A stretch of DNA of 64,000 nucleotides from Malurus cyaneus samueli (lineage: Eukaryota > Chordata > Aves > Passeriformes > Maluridae). The DNA is taken from contig CM019236.1 of assembly GCA_009741485.1 (NCBI GenBank), positions 46,154,632 through 46,218,631 of the forward strand, given 5' to 3'. The notes under the pieces were generated by a model, which was given only the letters and a program-made list of their open reading frames with translations, was not told where the DNA came from and made no database searches. Positions 35,006-48,300 of this stretch are shown piece by piece; position 1 is the stretch's first letter; each line of letters opens with the position of its first letter. Both the position numbers and the translations under genes were made by a program.

Positions 35006-38000
35006 CTCTGCCTCATTCTCATGTCTAGTCTCATGTCTGATTCCCTTATTTACACTCATTTAAAATTTTGATGAAATACTGAGTTGGAGTAACAGGTGCA
35101 GAACTGGGAACAGTTCTGCAAATTACAAAGGAATAGGGCCAACTGCAAAAAAATTCTTACATTTTAGGAGCAAAATGGTGACAGTTGCATTTTTCATGTA
35201 TGCAAGACAGAAGGTCTTTCCTCTGTCAGGGTTTTATTTGCAATGTTATCTAACTTAACTTTTGGGTTTCACACATGCTTATGCAGTGATAATTTTTTTG
35301 CCTCAAGGCCAAAATGACTAAGATGTGCACCTGAAAAAAATAGAAGCTGATACAAGACTGATACTAAAATTAAAGAAACAGATATATAAGTAGGTCAACC
35401 ATGTAAATGAAAAAAAATCTGAATTGCCAAATCCAACTTTACTGCTTTTAGATCTGTGTAGGGGGAATTTCTGTAAATCGCTTCCTGTTGTGAATCTCAT
35501 GGGCTTTTGAACAGTGTCCATTTATTCCTGTTTGCTTTCAGCTGCTATGCTAACCTCATTTATAAGAACTATATTATGTCAACAGCTCTGGAAAGGAGAG
35601 AAGGGTGTTCTTCCCTTCAAAAGCAACTGAATGTGCTCAAGAAAGAATGGTCCCAGACACTGAAGACACTCAGAGATGTCCTGATCCCTCTCTAGACCCA
35701 GAGGAATGAGTAGGCAACCTTGCAGCGTGGATGCTGAAGGGGACAGGATATATCCAGCAGGTTCTAAAGGGTGGTTGTAAAGTGAACTAATTGGAAGAAG
35801 AAAGTCTTAGCAAGTTCATCCCAAAGCTCTGGTGAGCTTGAAATACCGTCGGAGAAAGGGCAGCTGACACTAGTAAGACTGCATCCTTCACATGTTTACA
35901 AAAGAAAAATCAGTTGTTTCACAGAAGGAAGCCTAGTGATCACCAGTCATTGCTAGGCCACTGATGTTAGAATGTGCAGTCATTACTGGATCTCAGAATC
36001 ACCTAAACCCCTGATGAAAGTTTCACATGGCCAGGTGCCAGGTAGGTAATTCACAAAAGTCAGCAGTTGGTTAAGTACCTCTAGGAAATATTTGGAGAGG
36101 AAGAAGTTTCAGGATTTGGAAGACCCTAAAAGCTGCTGACCACCTGGAAAAGTGCATCTGTTCACAGTTCACAGCCAAAGATTTTTCCTGGAACTAGACA
36201 AAGAGGCAGGGTTAGGTGATACTTTTTTAGGTTCTCTCTTCCTTCCCTGTTCAGGTTGTAACCATAAGGGTTAAAAAGGGTGAAAAACCACAATTCAACT
36301 ATTTTCGTTCCTTCACCCAATTTTAATTGAATCTTGAAGATATTTGTCTTCTTTAAGTATCTCCTTCTATATGTTCTTTACTTTGTCCAAGATGAGGAGA
36401 ATCTTGAGGCTGTCCCAACCTGTGCTCATATTCCTACTTCTGATACTGTGCCGTATTTTCTTCTCCAGAAAAAGGGTGAAAAACTGGAAAGTATTGGTTG
36501 GCATCTCTATTTTTCTCCCCTCCTTGCTGCTGTGAAATTAGCAGTTCACAAATAAACACTGGCTGACATTTTTATTTAAGCTGTGGTTTTGTTTCCTGGT
36601 GTAAACACCCACAGTTTGCATGCTCCTGTAACAGTACAGCTTTGTCCCTTCTCCAGTGTCACAATATCCGTTGTAGGACTGTGTGAGGGAGTTCTTGTAA
36701 TGTTTTTGAACATGTGCTATGAAATACATTATGCAAAAAGAGTTAGCTTTCTCCCTCTCAGTGCATATGCTACTTCTGAGTCTTCTGAAGACTCCCTGAT
36801 GTCTGGGTTCATTTTAGCTAAACTGATTTTTGTTTGCCCTGTTTTAGAAGCATCAGTTCCAAAAGCTCTGCTGACTGTAAAGTATCAGAAAGGAGGAAAT
36901 GCACCTGCTCATGTTTTCCCTGAAATATTCTCCCCTAAAGGACTTGAGTCATGCTGCAGTTTCATACCGACAGAAGGAAGCACTCATGGATATTGTAAAC
37001 CTTCAGTGCTGGCTTGTGCTACCTGATGAGAAGAGTCTTCTGAGAATAAACTATGAGGTAGTATTTGATTTGTCTTTAAATTCTTCTGGAGAAAATCAGA
37101 TGAAACATTTCTTTTGTTTGCTTTTTGGGTATGTGTAGCACTTTCCAGAGTTAAAAAAATTCTAGTAATCTTTGCAAAATTGAATTATTTTTTGATAAAT
37201 ACTTTTTTAAAATGCATAGCAGATGTATGTATATATCTTTCTGTGTATATTTGCACAGCAAAGTGTGAAACAGGAAATTGCAGAGGTGCATAGATTTAAA
37301 GGGATTTGCTCTTTGAAACATCAGATGGGAGTATTGATGGCCTCTTTTAGTCATCCATGTCTCAGTGAAGCTATCCCCACTCCCTGCAAAGACAGCAACC
37401 AGATGACACTTTCTTTTACAATGCAGTTATTCCTTTCTCTTTCTGATCCATGCCACTCAGAACTATATGGGAGAAACCTACAGTGACATTACCCCTTCAT
37501 CATAAAGTTCTTTCCAAGAACAGGACTGTACAATGTCCTCTCCGCTTTTGGTAGAAACTCTAAAATAAAATAGTTGCTTATCAGCTGAACCACTCTACCA
37601 TCCATCAGGCTGTTATTCCTGGTGTCATGTCTGCAATACCATTGTGCTGGTGTGCCCAGCCTCCCAGGCAGGCCGTCAGTCCTCGGAGAAGTTGTGGTTT
37701 TGCACCACCTAATTTGAGGAGCTGTGCAAACACAGACGTTGTTTGCAGTAACTGGGCAGTAGAGGAGAGTTATGGGTAGGAAAGGAGAATGTGAGACATA
37801 GGGGTTGTAATCTGTGGTGGGAGCATATACAGTGAGGGCAGGGCAGCTGTTCTTTCTGTTTTACACATACTCCATTTATACAAGCATGCCAATCACACCC
37901 ATATCTCTGCCAGTCTCAAAAAGCTCTCAAATGTCTCACCTGCTGCCTATTCGTTGGGATTGTAATATAAAAAGCTGTCCCCACCTCCTGTCCCCAGAAG

Positions 38001-39229
38001 CCGTATTCTCTGAGCTATGGGCTGCCATCTGTCTTTTTGGGATTCCCCAGTATGCACAATTTTACCCCAGAGTAGTAGAATTAGAGCATTCCTGGTTCTG
38101 ATTCCTCCATTGCACTACTTCTCACTGTTTTGTCTTGTTTCTTCTGCCCTTGATCAGAGGCTACTGGGATGCTTGCCTTCTTCCCAGCAGACCTGAGTTG
38201 TAAAATGTCCTTGAAAGGCTGTGGGGTGCTGACTCCAGGGCTGGTGGCCACACTACTTTGCATCAGGGCCACACCACTTTGCATCAGTGTTGACATGACC
38301 TATGTAGATAGGTTAAAATCACATCAGAGTGCTGGGCTGGTATACAGACATGAGATTTAGTGGGAAAAAAATTGGTTCTTTAAAACACGGGTGTTTTCAA
38401 GGGAGAGTGCATGACTTAACTGGTCTCCTGCTAAGGAAACATGCAAAGACTACCAGATGTAATCTACCAGAAGTATCAGATCTGTCTGGGTTTGAGACAT
38501 TGGGCCATTTCTGGCAACCTGAAACAAGGTTGCCATTTCTGGCAACCACAGACAAGCCTGTGAGTGGCATCACATGAAACAGGGAGGTGTATTTGACTGT
38601 GTGAAAAAAAATTGAACCAGAGAAACATATATTCTGCTCACTGTTTTGTTGTAAATGTGTAAAGGCTGTTCCTTTTGGTGAGTACATCTGGCTTTGGTTC
38701 TCAAAAGAAGCTTTTCATCTGGGACTTCACAGTAACTTTAAACTCTCAGTTTGGACGAAACTGGGAATTTGCAAATAGTTCCCTAGATAGGGATACCAAT
38801 AGCATTTGCTTCCTTGACAAGATCACCTTCCTTTGGCAAGTATTACTATTTCTCCCAAGCTTGGAAAAGTCATGAATGTGAAGCTTACTGGAGGAGACAA
38901 AAGCAGAGATGGACACAATGCATAACAGTTACAATGATTTTCCTGTTACATGAACATACTGAAAACCATTTCTGAAAAAAATCTGAGGAGCCTACTGAGA
39001 GATCCTGTGTCGCAGAATTTGGGTCTGCAAGAAGACTGCATTAGAAACTTCACAAGGGAACTAATCACACACAGTCTGCTCTTTTGATTCTGTTCACATG
39101 CACCTACTCTTATAAAATAAGCTTCAATTTCCTACTCACCACACTCCAATCATCGAGTGTGTGCATTATTTACATTCACTTTTCAGTACTTCATTACTTC
39201 TCTGCCATGAGGTTTGAAATGATTTGTCA
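35006..39229. other. Intergenic sequence with local microduplications
   Basis: No gene recognised. A roughly 20-bp unit (GGCCACACYACTTTGCATCAG) is repeated in tandem at about 38,246-38,287. A GCCATTTCTGGCAACC unit is repeated at about 38,504-38,547, the second copy also forming a small palindrome with GGTTGCC. Confidence 0.45.
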
Positions 39230-39325
39230 CAAACTGTGGAGGTTGGAAAGAACCTTGAAGGTCTCTAGTCTAACCAAATGGTCCAAGGGGCTGCTCTGGC
39301 TTGAGCTACTCCATATGAACCACAT
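39230..39325 (-). mobile_element. Short CR1 3' fragment
   Basis: GTGGAGGTTGGAAAGAACCT followed by TGAAGGTCTCTAGTCTAACC is the complement of the CR1 3' end consensus. Only about 100 bp can be aligned by eye, so the right boundary is approximate. Confidence 0.6.
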
Positions 39326-42300
39326 GCACTTACCTCCATCTCCTGCAATTTGCAAGCAGATTTCCTTGGCAGACTTCAGAACGGATTTGTTAACTCATCT
39401 TGTTTGCCGCTTCAGGTGGGATTGGTCACTGTCACTAGTCTGACCACCGTGGGCATTGCTTGTGTTGGGGCACCCTGTTTGTGTTCATGATGCAGCAGCC
39501 CCTTTCTTACTGTGCCTCTCTGTCTATCAGTGAGGAAGTTACTGAGAAGCTGCTCCTCAGAGCAGCAAACAGCAGCAGAGTGAAGGGCAATGGCCATAGA
39601 CTGCAACAGGAGGTGCTCAGCCTGGCGAGAAATACAGCCTGACAATGCAGGAGGGATCAAGGGAGATTGTGTCATCTCCACCCCTGGAGTATTGGGAGTC
39701 AGCCCCAACAGGATAAAAGGCCCTGAGCTACCCCGTGACTGAGTCTGCTCAGAGCAGAGGTTAGATTTGAGTTTTCTTAAGTCCCTAGTGGGCTTCATGA
39801 GTCTGTGGTCCTCAGCCATGTAGTCAGGCTGTTTTCAGACACTCTGCTGTGCTTCCAGCAGGAGCAAGAGTGTTCATGTGTTCCTGCTGAGGAAGCCAGT
39901 TCCCTGTTCTTCTGAAAGCCATGCTGTGATTTAATCAGATGGCCTCAGAATTAGAGAGGGATGTGGAGAAACAATTCTTGTGAGGCCGAGGTGCTGTGTA
40001 TCCAACATGATCTAGCAGCTGGAAGTTGAATATGAAATTCCATCCTTGAGTTACTTGGCAATAGCAGTAGAATTATTTCTCTAATATCATGGGACAATGA
40101 TGCCTATTGCATTTTAACTCTGTGTTATCCTTTTTGTTCTTGCTCTTCTGGTTGGTTTTTACAAGAAGTTTGGACACAAAGTGAATGAAGAGAAGTGCTC
40201 CAATCTTCTTGAATACCAGGTCAGTTCTTTTTTGCAAAATGATCAGGTAGAAATAGGCTTTTGCAAAGTATGTGAAACTGAAATTTAGTTTCTTAAGGTT
40301 TGGCAAACTGTACTAGTGACAGGAAACCTCAAGCACTGTATTACTAAGCAATTAATACCAAGTGACTTTCAGTAATTCCTGGAACTCATTCACAGTATTA
40401 CTACATTTCTCGGTAATTTTATGAAGCTATTTCCATCCTCCTCTCTTAAATTCTTCGTACCGTTTCCCTTTGAAAAAGTATTTACTAGAAGAAAATTTGA
40501 ACAAAAACAAAGGAAATGGAATAGAAGGAGCCTGAACACCCAGAAGTAGAACATTTAAAGGCAAAAGTGGTTGGGTTTTCTCAGTTAGACTTTGGAATGA
40601 TCCAGCCTAAACAAACCGATTTTCAACATAATCACAGAATGGGATATTGACAGACTAATAATGCTTGTTCAGAACAGGAAGATAGAGGTCTGAAATGGAA
40701 AGATCAGCTGCAAGATTTCACTGCTCCATTTTGATGTCAAGATTGAAGAGAAGCACCATGTGAAGTGCCTGCAATCTTCAACACAAGATGTGGATCTCAA
40801 TGGCTGAGACGAGCCTTAGATCACTTACATACACTCACTAATTGGCAGCATGAAAAACTGGGAGATGTTTGCCTGCCTGTGGCAAGAGCTGGATGCATGT
40901 ATTATATCCTGGATTATGAGAACTGCTGGGTTCTTTCCCAGTTGCTAACCTGGGACAGCATCTCTCGCAGCTTGCTGCAAGATAAACATCAAGGAATGGA
41001 AAGATAATAGTGTGTTAATCTAAAAGACTAAAACATCAGCTGAAGAGGTTTCTATGACCTTACCTTCAGTAAGAGTATGGCTTAAAGGCAGAGCTTCCTC
41101 TTCAGTTCAAAGGAGTGCACTGATGTCACATTTGTTGGAGAAATTTCTCCTCCTTCTGAAGTAAATTTTTTCTGGTATCTCTCTCTTCTTGGTGTGAGGC
41201 ACTGGCTTTTTTTCTTAGATATGGTTGTTGGAAATGCAAGCCACCATAAGTTTCTATCTGTGCCCAAAGACTGTAGGTGAATTGTTTAACCACTGTGGTT
41301 CATTTTACCCATTCATGAAGTGGAAATTTTGAAAAGGAATACATCACATGCACATTGGTCTCATCTGCCATATCAGGAAAAAAGCAGTTTCAGACTTTGT
41401 GAAGTCCTGATTTTTTTTTTTTGAGTCAAACTTGTATTTTCTGAAAAAAATCATGCTCTCCCATGGGAGAGCACAGGGGCAGTCTAGAGGAATCCTAGGT
41501 TTACTAACAAGGCAAGAGATCTAACTTACAGTATTTTAAATGAGCTGCTTCAAGCTTCAAGGAATTGCCCTTTACTGATGGAGAGGTTCTTTCTTCTCCT
41601 TACTATTATTTGTACTGAGCTGGTGATTTTCAAGGTGTATTGCACTGTAAATTTATTTGTTTAAAACTGAATACTGAAAGATGTGTGTTCAATACTAAAG
41701 CCAGCAGATGAGATTTCAATGAATTTCTACAGTTTTTCCAAGTGAGTATGGGAAAAACACTTCCATCTGGAGCAAAAATGGCCATGCATTCATGTGTGCA
41801 TGGGATAGCACACAGTTATTTCATACCTTTTGCATTTGCAGCATTGAGACATATGGAGGTAAAGATAACTTCTTCAATAGCATAAAAGAGTACTGGGACA
41901 CTGCTGGGAATGACACTTAGATGGTGAGTCTTGGAGAGGTACTGCCAGATGACAGCCTTGCTAGCTTCTGTGGAGAGAGCTTACAAATCTATCTGCTTAG
42001 TTTTATATTGGGTGTTTGGCTTAAGCAGATCTTCCTGCGAAAAAGCTGATATTCTGTGTTTGGAATATTTTGGATTGGAATCTTTCAAAAGTCTTAAGCT
42101 TTTTAAAAAATGCCATTGAAACTGAGTGTGTTTTGCTCTGTCAGTGCAGGGAACCATGAAAACAAGACTTGTAAAGGAATCATGGAATTCTATTTTTTCT
42201 CATTTCTTCTTCCAGACAAAAAATGATTGCTTTGAGATAATAAAAAGTATTTCCATGGGGAAACAATGTAATTTTCTTCCTCTCTTAGATTTATGTTTCA

Positions 42301-45300
42301 AGTACTTCACTTATTTAAAATGCTTTGATTTTTTTTTATATTTCTGTAGTTTCTCCAGTGATTGGGAGTTTTTTCTTTTTTTTTTTTTCCCCACACAAAG
42401 TTCTCTCTTTCACTCTGGTGTGGTCTCTGCACTTGGCTTCAGGTGTTAATCTTTTGCAAGGAAACTCCCATTATTTGGCATTTTTAAAAGCAAACACAGG
42501 TTCAGATGGTTTGCATTTCTCAGAGTAGGAGTGAGAATTGCTGGCTGTATTCCAAGACAACTTGTATGCCTTTAACTGTAAGAGTTGAGAGTAAGGTGCT
42601 AAAATACAAAAGTATTCCAAACCTGTCACTGTTGATAGAATATTTTTTGTTCTGATGTGCTCCGGGTTTGCTTTGGAGAAATGTATACATGTACAACATG
42701 TAATATTTATATCATTTCTACATGCTCTCTAACACAGTTTATTATGCTAAGAAGCCAAGAGTATGCTTGCCCAATTTGTCAGTTTTAATCTGGGGCCGTG
42801 TATGTTGCAAGATTTCTAAGCCTGCTTGCTGGAACAAAAGCAGAAACAAAACAGGCTGTTTCTGCACTGCACCTGGGGACCCTTACTTTCAGTTTGATTT
42901 CAATGGCAAATGAGCATTCAAAATGAGCATTCTCCTTCTGGTGAAGGAGAGAAAATCCTTAAGGAAGCTCTTTTTTGGCTTCTTTGCTTCTCTGCAGAGG
43001 AGCAAAGTGAAGTGAATTTAGGAAAGAAAACAATTGAAAGGAGGAGAGTGAGGTATATGAGGCTTCACCAGAACATTCTGTAGCATGTCTGGGAGAATGT
43101 AAGGGTGTGAAAGACAGTATTAAGGGGAAGGTGCTGGTGGATCACCTGAAAGAAATCTAGGGCTTTTATTACATGGAGCTAACACGGGTTGTTGAGGTTG
43201 ATCAGATGAGAGTTGACCTATGGCCAGCCTTCCACAATGTCAAGGCAGCTTCTGCCCTTCTGCAGTTCAGCTCTCAGACTTTGTTAAAGATACAAGGTAG
43301 AAGATCAAAACAGCAATATTTTTCAAGGACAGAGAGACCAGAGGGTTTTGGTTTCGGAGTGCTGCAACATAAAGCAAAGTTTTTAATTTTAGTTTAAGAA
43401 AAAAGCCACCTTTAAATGGCGATTGAAAATGGAAGATTTTTTTTTAGAATAAATTTCCCATCAAAATACCACCATTATTTAATTTTTGACAGAGCACATT
43501 AGTTTCATGTTGCTCTTAATTTCAGGAGGAAATATGTTGGTCTGTAGTTTGTGTTTGGCTTCTGGGATCAGAGCTGCTATATCAGATTCTGTGTTGGGGC
43601 TCTCCTCATGTCTTGGACTGTAACCACAAAGTAGTGGCTAAGGCTGTGGTAAAAATAGATCTGTTGTGGCTAATTTTTGTCATTGCTGCAGTATCTTGAG
43701 AGAGGTGGATGGCAATCAATCCAGAGACTACCACTGCAAAATAAAAGCTGAGGAGCTGCCATGCTCTTATGAGAAAGAAACATAAAACCTGCAGGGGTTC
43801 CAGTGTATGCTTCCCAGAACATGGTCTTCACACACAGGGAGAAAACAGAATCTTCCTCTCAGTTGCCCCAGTCCTACCAACATCTGATTTAGGGAAAGTG
43901 AGGCTATACACACCATGTACCAACAGCATTACATTCCATGGTAATTTTGGTGGCCATGGAGACCTGTGCCTAGCTGAAGAAAAATGCAGGCAGAAGCGCA
44001 CAAATGAAGAAAAATAATTTTAGCTGAAACCTTTTTGGGCCAAAGTTTGCTCTTGGTGACTCAGGCTCTTCTTTGTTTCTTACCACATTTGGTTCAATTG
44101 GAGTGCAGACATTAAAATTGCTCTGTATATGCTGAGTCTCCCAAAGAAGGGTTCTCTAAGATCCAAAAGATATATAGAGTCTAGGTTCTGTTAATACCAG
44201 GAAATAAATTATTTTTACAGTTACTGGAGTTCTTAATTTAAAAAAAAATTATATAACTATAAACTCCTAACTATTCTACTGAAGGTTGCTAAAAGGTTTG
44301 GGCTATTTTGTTGTAATATTAATTACAACAACTGGCTGAGTTAAAGCCAGTTAAATTCCCTCTATCTGTGTGTATTTGAGGCAAAACTCTCCAGGAAAGT
44401 ATTTGCAAAAGTGGGAGCATCTGCTCTCTCATCAGCCACAGAACCTGCCTGTTTTGGGGACCCAGATTTTTATTATAGAGTATTTAATAGTTTTCTCCAT
44501 ATAACTTCTTTTAAATGATAGGGAGAAAAACAAAACATGCTGAAACATACTACATGATTTATGTCTCAATGCACCAGAAGTGGTATGAGTAGTCTGAGAT
44601 AAATATAAATGTTACACAGCTCAGAAAACTCTTTTTCAGAAGAAATGAAAATTCACTGACTTACACCCACTCTCTCTTGGCTCCATGACCAGGGTGGAGC
44701 ATGCATTTGTTTTCCTGTTAAAATAAACAAAGTATGTGTTTAATGGTTTCAGTGGACCACTGAGGCTCAAAGCTTGTGGGGTCTGAATCAGTGCAACTGA
44801 AAATACTCATATGCTCAAGAAAAAAGGCAATCAAACCTCACAATTTCTGGACCTAACCATGCTGAAGAACACTAAAGCGTCCTTCCATTGCTTTCACAGG
44901 TACATATACTGTTCTCTTAACACACTAGTATTCGTAGAACTACATCTGTTCTTATTAGAACTGGCAGAACTCTGTAATTAGGAAATAAAATCCTGAAAAT
45001 TACTGTTTGTCACTTCCTTTTCATTCTGCCACTTACATACTACAATTATGAACACTCAAGAAAGCTTTAAATAAATGAAGTTGCTTTGCCTTTTTAAAGC
45101 GCTGAGAAAATTTCTTAAGATAATTGCACTGGTTTTGATATGGAAATGAAAATAAAATTTTGATCCAGGAAAATTATTTGTCACTGTGAAACTAATGTCA
45201 CAGTATCTTAAAATATATCTCAGATGACAGAGGAAGAAGAAAAATGTTGAAAATAGAAAAATACTCAAACATAGAAGAGACAATATGGTAACTTCCATCT

Positions 45301-48300
45301 ATGTGAAATGAAATAACTATAGATTCTTTTTAATAAAGAGTATTTCAGGCTACTTGTGTCTTCAATACTGTTGTTTCTAAAGGCATGCTTAGACCAAATT
45401 TTAACATAATTAGGACATATTCTTTTAGCAAGGACGTTTGATGGACTGTCCTAGTGTGACGCTGAGAAAGCTATAGAGATCAAAGAAGGCATATTGTAGG
45501 CTATGTTAATCTTAAAAAAGTAGCTGCCTCTCATCCACTAGCTATAAAAACAGACAGAAGTGCCATTTTCTGCATGGTTGTCCTCAGCTTTTACTTGCAG
45601 GGGTTCTCGTATTAATCTGGATGAAATCCTTACTCTGATGAGGCAATTGGTAGTTTTGGCATTTTTTTAATGAGGTCTGCGATTAGTCATCTACATTTAG
45701 GTATTAAAAATTTTGAAAGTCAAAATCTTTGAACTTAGGTGTCATTATTTCATGTTTGCTCACAGGAAACTGAATTTCGAGGGTATAAGTGTAATTTTGA
45801 GAAAAAATATTGTGTTTTTGTGTTTGAATTTTTATGTATTTTTGTTAATATGTCTTAAATACATGTATTTATGTGGATCAGTGGGTTATTTTTTAAAATT
45901 TTCAAATAAGAAAAAGTCTTGAGACTCCTGACAAGAAACTCCCTTCCTGCATAATTTTTTCCCCAGGGCTGGCAGTGGTCTGATCTACAGCTGCTGTGCT
46001 CTCAGCAGAGGTGACCAGAGCTTCAATATCTCCTTTTGCTGTCACCTATGTCATGATTTATTTCATAGCCCTGGCAACCAGTCTAACACCCTTGGGTATG
46101 TCATTACCTGGTGTAAATTGTCATGGTGCCATTTAAGCCATTAGCACTGGCCATGAGGCTGACTCGCTGTTCCTTGGTTAACTCTTGTGATTAAATGAGC
46201 AGAACTGGCTGTGCTTGCCAAGCACATTGCACTGAGTAAATAATGAACAGATGCCAAATGCTCTGGGTTTCTCCAGAAAAACCCAATCACCCACCAACAT
46301 AAAGAAGCTGCAGGAATGAATAGAGGGGTGTTAGCTTCAGAAATCTTCATAGAGATGGCAGGTGTACTATTAGGAAAACGAGCTGTGGTAAACATTGGTT
46401 ACTCTTAATTCCTTTAAATACTTTATTCTAGATGTAATTTTGTCTGAGCAGTTGCTTTGGAGTCATGGTAATAGGTACATTTGACTTATGTAATGTTTAA
46501 CTTGCAGTATTTTATTTACTCAAGGTTTCGAAAGTATTATAAGTTCAAATGTGTGTTGTAGGAGAGAAAACATCAAACAATATCTGAATTCCAGTCAGGC
46601 TCCAGGAAGACACAAGACTCTTGCTTATCTGTTAGAAAGTAAACATTTGCAGCTATATTTTGTTAATAATCAGTAGCTGCCAGGTACTCTTATGCTACAT
46701 GGTCTGAATGATATTTTTCCCCTTAGGAAGCTATGAAATCTCCAGAAGTCATTATTCGTAGAACCCTAACTCTACATAATGGAAGTTACTTCTGTAAAAA
46801 GGTTTCTTGAAGTTAGGTTTTTTTTTTTTTTTTTGTTTGTTTTTATATATATTTATATCAACATGGTTGCACAGATTTTGTTTGCTAAGCTGCAAAAGAC
46901 ATTTATTTCCAAGCTTTAATGCAGAGCTGCCATGCAAAATATAGCAAATAATTGTTGAAGTAAGTTCACCTTGATGGTTTTCATGGCTGCTTACATTCTT
47001 TATCAGTCTTGTCTCAGGAAACTGGAAAGCAGATGAGACAGTTGTATGGCTTGTCTTGCACAAGAAGGGTGCAAGCATCAACAATGCCCCTGGGGAGCAC
47101 AAGCTGTCTCCAGCTTGCAGAGATTTGGGGTGCTGCTGCAATGGGAAAGGGAGGGTGAGCGAGAATGGAGTTCCAGGTGGTGTCCTGGGAGAAGGATGGT
47201 CTCTGAGGAAATCTATAGGATCTTCACTGGACCTGAACTCCTCCTGGCTCCAGGGACTACAGTTTTAAGCCCAGTAACAAAAATACGGCTGCAGGCTTGC
47301 AAGTGCTCAGTTTTAGTAATTGCTGATAAAATTATAATCTCTTAAAGGAACTGTGGTTGTAGGGTGATGGGAGTTTCAAAATTCTCCCTATTTCTTAGAA
47401 GGCCAGGCATGCTCAGCAAGGCAACGCCTTCCTCGAAGTCACCCAGCAGCCACAGCAGAAACCAATGAAATCATCGTTGAGGCAAACTTGTGGAGTGGGG
47501 CTTTTTGATGTTCTATGAAGTGAAAGCCTGCAGTGCTGTTACCCCACCATAGAGAGAAATTGCATTCCAAAATAAGAGTCGAGGAAAGCAAAACGCTGCC
47601 CTCCAGATGGGTGGCAGCAACTTGCAGCAGATGTTCTTTCCTTTCATGTTCTACCTTTTACCTGCCCCCTTCTCTGGCTGTGGTGCTGGTGCTGCAGGAT
47701 GCCCTTTAGTCGCTGTAGCCTGCAGGAGCATCTTTCTCCTGCCCTAAGACATAATTTGCAGGGCTGCAGCTTGTATGAATAATTCATGTGCCTCCTCTCT
47801 GTTTGCTCCCCCTCAGCTTTTTTATATCTGAATTTTGTTATATCTTCTGTGCCACCCTTTCTGAGGGCGAGCAATATTGTAGTGCTTGACAGGGACTGCT
47901 GGGAGGATGAGCTTTGTTAAAGCTGTCAGAAAAACTACAGTTTAGGGGATTTAATGATTGTTTGACTACATAATTATTAATTCCTTGTCAAAGATCTTGG
48001 AAAAAAAATCAACATTTTAGGCAAAAATGTGTTTACATGCAATCTGATATGTACTAGATGTTAGTTACTAGATGTGCTCTTCTCATAAATCCAAAGCAAT
48101 AATCTTTGCTATCCTTTATCCCTGCCTCCCAATACTTTAAAAAACCCTGCTTGTATACAATCTTAGAAAAACAAGGAGAAAATTATTTTACTAGTTTAAT
48201 TAAAATATTTTAGGAAGACTTGAACCAAATGAGAATTCATTTGAAGAGAAGAAAGCCCAAAACTTGACAGGTGATTTGGTGTAGCAGCTGAAGAAATTTA